Positions 4,590-8,762 of a stretch of DNA of 8,762 bases are shown piece by piece (within the stretch, counting starts at the first letter, position 1; every line of letters begins with the position of its first letter). The DNA lies in NCBI GenBank assembly GCA_009787745.1, contig WQST01000022.1, positions 10,031 through 18,792 on the forward strand, written 5' to 3'. The notes below the pieces were generated by a model that was not told the DNA's origin, did not search any database, and worked only from the letters and a program-made list of their open reading frames with translations. The position numbers and the translations under genes were made by a program. This DNA is from Lachnospiraceae bacterium (lineage in GTDB: Bacteria; Bacillota; Clostridia; Lachnospirales; Lachnospiraceae).

Positions 4590-7199
4590 ATGCAAAAAAT
4601 AATTAACAAAAGTACTGCTATCAGATATATTATCGCAATTATTGGTACATGCCTAATCATCAGTTTATTTCCCCTACGTATTTGGCCGCAAGCAATTACA
4701 ACCGTAATTCCCCGTACTTCCAACGAGGTAATCGGGGCTGTGACCCAAGAACATATGGCATTACAATCTTTTATTGCCGCATACGATTATCTTGACAGTT
4801 TCCGCATATTTTTGTCAAGCGGAACACAGGGTGACGCTTTTTATTTCCGGATGCTCGCTCCTGATAACCGTCTGATTTTCGAAGAAGTTGTTCGGATTAA
4901 TCACAATAATATCCCGGGTTATTATGAGATACTCGCGGATCAGTCCTTGATTCCGGGCGAAACATATCATTATATTATTCAAGCTGTAAATGAGAACACA
5001 TTTATATATTTGGGTGCCGAATGGGTATCGCGTAATGATTATCCGAATATCGGCGCGCTTTATTTTGAAGAATACCCGATGAGCGGGCAAAATCTGGCGG
5101 CTGATTACCGCTATATCGTACCTTTGCAAAAAGGTTATTCTCTAATTTTAATTGCCGTTGTATTGCTTTTAACGTGCTTATCTTTATTTGCGGTTAATAA
5201 ATATTATCATAAGCGTCCTGAACGGGATTCGCTTATGATTGTCGAGCAGGCAGTAAAAGTGGTCTTAAACCCTTTGGTTGCTATCTTGATAGTAATAGGT
5301 TTGGTTTCGGTTTTCTTTAAGACATATGGTTCGTATTGGTTGGATAATATTTTCTTTGCGGCAGCGATTCTTTTATTTGGCGGCGTTTGCTTATATGGAA
5401 TTAACCATAACCGTAACGGGCAGGATGCGATTATCACGAAAAAGATATTTAGCGAAAATTGGCTTGACTATGCGCAGTCAATAGCTTTTGCATTTGCTAT
5501 TTATGCCTGTTGCTTATATATGAATGCGGAGCATAGTCTCCATCAAAGCATCGCGCAAAATAAACAAATCATCTACTTGGGGATAGTAATCCTTCTGATG
5601 ATGAAGCCTAAACAGATATTCAGCTATCTTAATTTGATTTGCCTTACTGTTGCCGTCGGTTTGGGATACTACTATTATACTGAGCAAATCAGAGCAGGAA
5701 TGGGTGAGCTATCAGAACTTGATGTGACGAACATTGGCTTAACGACAGGGGTTTATGTAATCGGCGCGATTGTGATTATTAATGTAATTGTGAATTTTAT
5801 TATCCGTCTGGTAAAAAAAGAAATAAAACCGATATCCATATTCTTCGGAATTTTGATAGCTTTATTTTTTGTTTTAATAATCGTCTTCCGTAACACCAGG
5901 GTATGGCCGATAACATTGGTAATATGCTCTACCCTTTACTACTTGCAATATGGTGCTTCGCGGAAGAGCGACATCGTTCTTAATATTTGCCGCGGAATAA
6001 TTCTGTCATTTTTGTGGATGGTCGGGGCATCACTTTTATATCGCCCGTTTGCAACATTTGCAACAGTTCGTTTTCCGATGATATTTCATACCGTAACCGT
6101 TACCGCCACATATTTAGCGCTTGTTTCGGCGACGGCTCTGCTGATTCTGCTGACCAAAATGAGAAGGATGCAGACGAAGTTCGGAAGCGTATACTTAAAA
6201 GACATCTGGAAGGAATGTATTCTGTTAGGCACGGCTCTGACTTATCTGACCTTTACAATATCAAACACAGGTGTCTATACTTTTATCATTGTGGCTTTTT
6301 GCTCACTGCTAGTATTTTCTTACGGAAAAGCAAAAGTGAAAAATATACTGAAAACGGCGGGGATTATATTTTTATCATTAATGGTATGTTTTCCGATTGT
6401 TTTTTTCATGCAACGTAACATTCCGATATTTGTCGGCAAACCAAAAGATTTTCTTTTTAAGCCATATCATCAGGATATCGTTCGCGGACGCAATCCTGCT
6501 TCGTTTGAGCATATGCGGGTTGGGCGCTTTATCGAGGTTTTTGCGGAGGAGTTTTTCGGCATACCGAGTGAACGCTTTGATTTCTATGGGTTTACTAAGC
6601 AAAACGAAGAAGCGGTAGTTATGATAGATGAACAAATAATATCGCTTGATGAAGTTAAGAAAATGGGTATCGGCGGCACAAAGACGCTTGCTGAAACGAA
6701 ACAGGAAGTATTAGACGAGTGGGACACATTAGATGAAGATTTGAAAGAATACTGGCATAATGTCTTAAATATTACCAATGAAGAGCCGGTTGATTTCAGT
6801 AACGGGCGGCTGGATATTTATCGCGCGTATTTAAACCAACTAAATGCGACAGGGCATAATATTATGGGGGCGACAATGCCTGACGGGACTTTAGAGGTAC
6901 ATGCACATAATATTTATTTACAATTCGCCTTTGATCACGGAATATATATGGGAATTTTATTCATTATCGTGGGCGGCGCCGCATTTGTCAGGGGAGTTAT
7001 ATATTATCGCAAAAACAGGGACACGGAAACGATTGCCGGACTACCGATGGTGATTATTAAGACCGTGGCGACAGCGGGTCTCGCGGAATGGATTTTTCAT
7101 TTCAGTAACCCTTCGGGATTTGTCTTGCTTCTGGTATTGGCTCCGCTTATATTTGACAGTCCGGATGTTAATATAGTTAAGCGCAAGGGGTATATGTGA
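4590..7199 (+). CDS. Large O-antigen ligase/polymerase-like membrane protein (WaaL/Wzy superfamily)
   Basis: An 869-residue polytopic protein counted from ATG 4590. A first helix (about 10-30) is followed by a roughly 150-residue extracytoplasmic, probably beta-rich domain, then about a dozen membrane helices from near residue 180 to 610. A second large outside loop follows (about 612-775), then two final helices. That loop ends with NGRLDIYRAYL (Arg740), TGHNIMG (His756) and HAHNIYLQ (771-778), the pattern of the O-antigen ligase domain, where Arg and His in the large loop are needed in WaaL. Family role: joining undecaprenyl-linked glycan to an acceptor, or polymerising repeat units (Wzy). 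The sequence does not separate the two. In a Gram-positive cell, polymerase or attachment to a wall or lipid carrier are both possible. WaaL and Wzy are usually about 400-450 residues, so the N-terminal domain is an unusual addition. Its stop overlaps the next start by four bases. Confidence 0.82.
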   Translation: MQKIINKSTAIRYIIAIIGTCLIISLFPLRIWPQAITTVIPRTSNEVIGAVTQEHMALQSFIAAYDYLDSFRIFLSSGTQGDAFYFRMLAPDNRLIFEEVVRINHNNIPGYYEILADQSLIPGETYHYIIQAVNENTFIYLGAEWVSRNDYPNIGALYFEEYPMSGQNLAADYRYIVPLQKGYSLILIAVVLLLTCLSLFAVNKYYHKRPERDSLMIVEQAVKVVLNPLVAILIVIGLVSVFFKTYGSYWLDNIFFAAAILLFGGVCLYGINHNRNGQDAIITKKIFSENWLDYAQSIAFAFAIYACCLYMNAEHSLHQSIAQNKQIIYLGIVILLMMKPKQIFSYLNLICLTVAVGLGYYYYTEQIRAGMGELSELDVTNIGLTTGVYVIGAIVIINVIVNFIIRLVKKEIKPISIFFGILIALFFVLIIVFRNTRVWPITLVICSTLYYLQYGASRKSDIVLNICRGIILSFLWMVGASLLYRPFATFATVRFPMIFHTVTVTATYLALVSATALLILLTKMRRMQTKFGSVYLKDIWKECILLGTALTYLTFTISNTGVYTFIIVAFCSLLVFSYGKAKVKNILKTAGIIFLSLMVCFPIVFFMQRNIPIFVGKPKDFLFKPYHQDIVRGRNPASFEHMRVGRFIEVFAEEFFGIPSERFDFYGFTKQNEEAVVMIDEQIISLDEVKKMGIGGTKTLAETKQEVLDEWDTLDEDLKEYWHNVLNITNEEPVDFSNGRLDIYRAYLNQLNATGHNIMGATMPDGTLEVHAHNIYLQFAFDHGIYMGILFIIVGGAAFVRGVIYYRKNRDTETIAGLPMVIIKTVATAGLAEWIFHFSNPSGFVLLLVLAPLIFDSPDVNIVKRKGYM

Positions 7200-8762
7200 A
7201 AAGAGAACGGAAATCCTTTAATTTCAAAATTCTGTACCGCCAGACCGCACTGATAATTTATGATGTTATCAGTGTTATTTGTGCCGCCTATCTGGCTATT
7301 TTAATTCGTTTTGATTTTGAATTCAGTAAGATTCCGTTTGGTTTTGTGCAACCGATTACGCACTTTTTGATACCCAATATTTTCTTGACAATCTTTGTTC
7401 TTTATCTCTTTCGCATGTACCACAGCTTATGGGCATATGCGGGGGAAACCGAACTGCGGAATGTTGTCCTTTCCGGCGTAACATCGGCGGTAATTAATGC
7501 GATGGGTTTGCAGTTTTTCCGTATCGAAGAAAGAGCGGTGCCTAATAGTTATTATTTCTTTTATGCTTTTATTCTAATTACTTTTATCTTTACCAGCCGC
7601 TTTTCTTATCGTTTTTTACGGGGGATGAAGCATAAAAGAATCAACCGCTTTAACAGTATTTCGGTGATGATTATCGGCGCCGGGGAAGCGGCGAACCTGA
7701 TTGTTAAGGAGATCGTTAACTCGAATTTTTCGACAATGGTTATACGTTGTATTATTGACGACGACCGCGGGAAATGGGGGCGGTTTATCCAAGGGATTAA
7801 GGTAGTCGGCGGACGTGATAAAATCATCGAAAGTGCTGATATTTATGATATTGATGAAATCATCGTAGCGATGCCGTCGATATCGCGGATGGAGTTAAAA
7901 GATATCCTTGACATTTGCAAGGAGACTAATTGTAAGATGCGGGCATTGCCGGGGATGTATCAGCTGGTCAACGGAGAAGTCAGTATCAGTGAACTTCGGG
8001 ATGTCGGGGTTGAGGATTTACTGGGGCGTGAACCGGTGGTCGTTGACCTTAAGTCGATTATCGGGTATGTGAAGGATAAAAAGGTGTTAGTAACAGGAGG
8101 CGGGGGGACGATTGGCAGTGAACTGTGCCGTCAGATTGCGTCGCATAAACCGTCGCATTTAATAACACTTGATATTTATGAAAACAGTATTTATGAGGTT
8201 CAGCAGGAACTTAGCAATAGTTTTCCCGGACTTAATTTAACGGTTTTGATTGCGTCGGTGCGGAATACGAACCGAATGAATCAGATTTTTAGTGAGTATC
8301 GCCCTGATATTGTTTATCATGCGGCGGCGCATAAGCATGTACCGCTAATGGAAGACAGCCCCAATGAAGCGATCAAAAATAATGTTTTCGGGACTTTTAA
8401 AACGGCGATGGCGGCGGCTTCGCACGGGACGAAGCGGTTTGTGATGATTTCGACGGATAAGGCGGTTAACCCGACGAATATTATGGGCGCGAGTAAAAGG
8501 GTCTGTGAAATGATTATCCAGACGATTAATAAGCATTATGAAACGGAGTTTGTTGCGGTTCGGTTCGGAAATGTGTTGGGGAGTAACGGGAGTGTTATTC
8601 CGATTTTTAAAAGGCAGATTGCCGAAGGGGGGCCTGTCACGGTTACACATCCTGATATTATCAGGTATTTTATGACGATTCCGGAAGCGGTTTCGCTGGT
8701 TTTGCAGGCGGGGGCTTATGCGAAGGGGGGGGAAATTTTCGTTCTTGATATGGGGAAGCCGG
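7196..8762 (+). CDS. CapD/WbpM-type NDP-sugar 4,6-dehydratase (polysaccharide biosynthesis protein), 3' end cut
   Basis: The frame opens at GTG 7196, overlapping the previous stop by four bases (GTGA) with AAGGGG (7185-7190) five bases upstream, so it is probably translationally coupled. 522 residues are visible; family members have about 600-640, so some 100 are missing. Four N-terminal membrane helices (about 18-130) precede a first nucleotide-binding fold with VMIIGAGEA (G161-x-G163). A second Rossmann domain follows, with VLVTGGGGTIGSE (TGxxGxxG at 300-307), HAAAHKHVPLME, and STDKAVNPTNIMGASKR. The latter gives the Ser419-Met430-Lys434 triad in which Met replaces the usual Tyr, typical of the long WbpM/CapD enzymes. 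Known reaction: NAD(P)-dependent 4,6-dehydration of a UDP-HexNAc (usually UDP-GlcNAc), the first step to sugars such as bacillosamine, QuiNAc or FucNAc. It acts on the cytoplasmic face of the membrane. Later residues use many GGG glycine codons, including an eight-G run at 8725-8732. Confidence 0.93.
   Translation, partial: MKRERKSFNFKILYRQTALIIYDVISVICAAYLAILIRFDFEFSKIPFGFVQPITHFLIPNIFLTIFVLYLFRMYHSLWAYAGETELRNVVLSGVTSAVINAMGLQFFRIEERAVPNSYYFFYAFILITFIFTSRFSYRFLRGMKHKRINRFNSISVMIIGAGEAANLIVKEIVNSNFSTMVIRCIIDDDRGKWGRFIQGIKVVGGRDKIIESADIYDIDEIIVAMPSISRMELKDILDICKETNCKMRALPGMYQLVNGEVSISELRDVGVEDLLGREPVVVDLKSIIGYVKDKKVLVTGGGGTIGSELCRQIASHKPSHLITLDIYENSIYEVQQELSNSFPGLNLTVLIASVRNTNRMNQIFSEYRPDIVYHAAAHKHVPLMEDSPNEAIKNNVFGTFKTAMAAASHGTKRFVMISTDKAVNPTNIMGASKRVCEMIIQTINKHYETEFVAVRFGNVLGSNGSVIPIFKRQIAEGGPVTVTHPDIIRYFMTIPEAVSLVLQAGAYAKGGEIFVLDMGKP

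Noticed and set aside
5987..6418. 143-codon + strand frame inside the ligase-like gene
   Set aside because: It is an overlapping frame of a gene with clear membrane-protein signature; its product is not recognisable and it lacks a ribosome binding site.
8345..8650. 101-codon minus-strand frame opposite the dehydratase
   Set aside because: It lies opposite the highly conserved catalytic region of the dehydratase, is Arg/Asn/Pro-rich as antisense frames often are, and has no promoter or ribosome binding site that I can see.
1..8762. CRISPR arrays, tRNA/rRNA genes, insertion sequences, phage genes
   Set aside because: No regularly spaced repeats, no cloverleaf or rRNA sequence, no transposase motif and no terminal inverted repeats were seen on either strand.

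Overview
The window looks like chromosome of a low-to-moderate-GC member of the Bacillota, most likely a Clostridia-type anaerobe. This is inferred from three things: the C-terminus of a clostridial-style family 1 sugar-binding lipoprotein, an Fst-like type I toxin-antitoxin locus, and purine-rich Shine-Dalgarno sites with extended -10 promoters. All convincing protein genes read on the + strand. Genus cannot be set from this sequence.

Layout. Bases 1-420 are the last 139 codons of an ABC-transporter solute-binding protein; no permease follows it. Bases 521-857 hold a compact unit that reads as a complete Fst/par-type (RNA I/RNA II) type I toxin-antitoxin module. It has a + strand promoter, a 5' hairpin, a roughly 32-35 residue hydrophobic peptide with a Lys-rich tail, and a symmetrical bidirectional terminator. 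A strong convergent minus-strand promoter (TTGACG-17-TATAAT) would make an antisense RNA of about 77 nt. A split direct repeat, once at the peptide's translation start and once inside the antisense gene, lets the antisense cover the toxin start region. This is the most interesting part of the window. The toxin has no in-frame ATG/GTG start, so it may use a rare start, be coupled to a short out-of-frame ORF, or be damaged.

Bases 858-1027 are AT-rich and show nothing else. A good promoter at 1028-1056 then opens a surface-polysaccharide operon that runs to the window end. In order it encodes: a GT2 polyprenyl-phosphate glycosyltransferase (GtrB/DPM1-like), an MBOAT O-acyltransferase (AlgI/DltB-like), a membrane-anchored SGNH-hydrolase-like partner, a very large O-antigen ligase/polymerase-like membrane protein, and a CapD/WbpM-type NDP-sugar 4,6-dehydratase cut by the window end. 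Gaps are 17, 33, 152 and -4 bases.

Working model (inference): the dehydratase makes a deoxy/amino-sugar precursor, the GT2 enzyme loads a sugar onto undecaprenyl phosphate, and the MBOAT/SGNH pair adds acyl groups outside the membrane. The ligase-like protein would polymerise the glycan or attach it to its final carrier. The operon continues beyond the window, so glycosyltransferases that build the repeat unit, and the flippase, are not visible.
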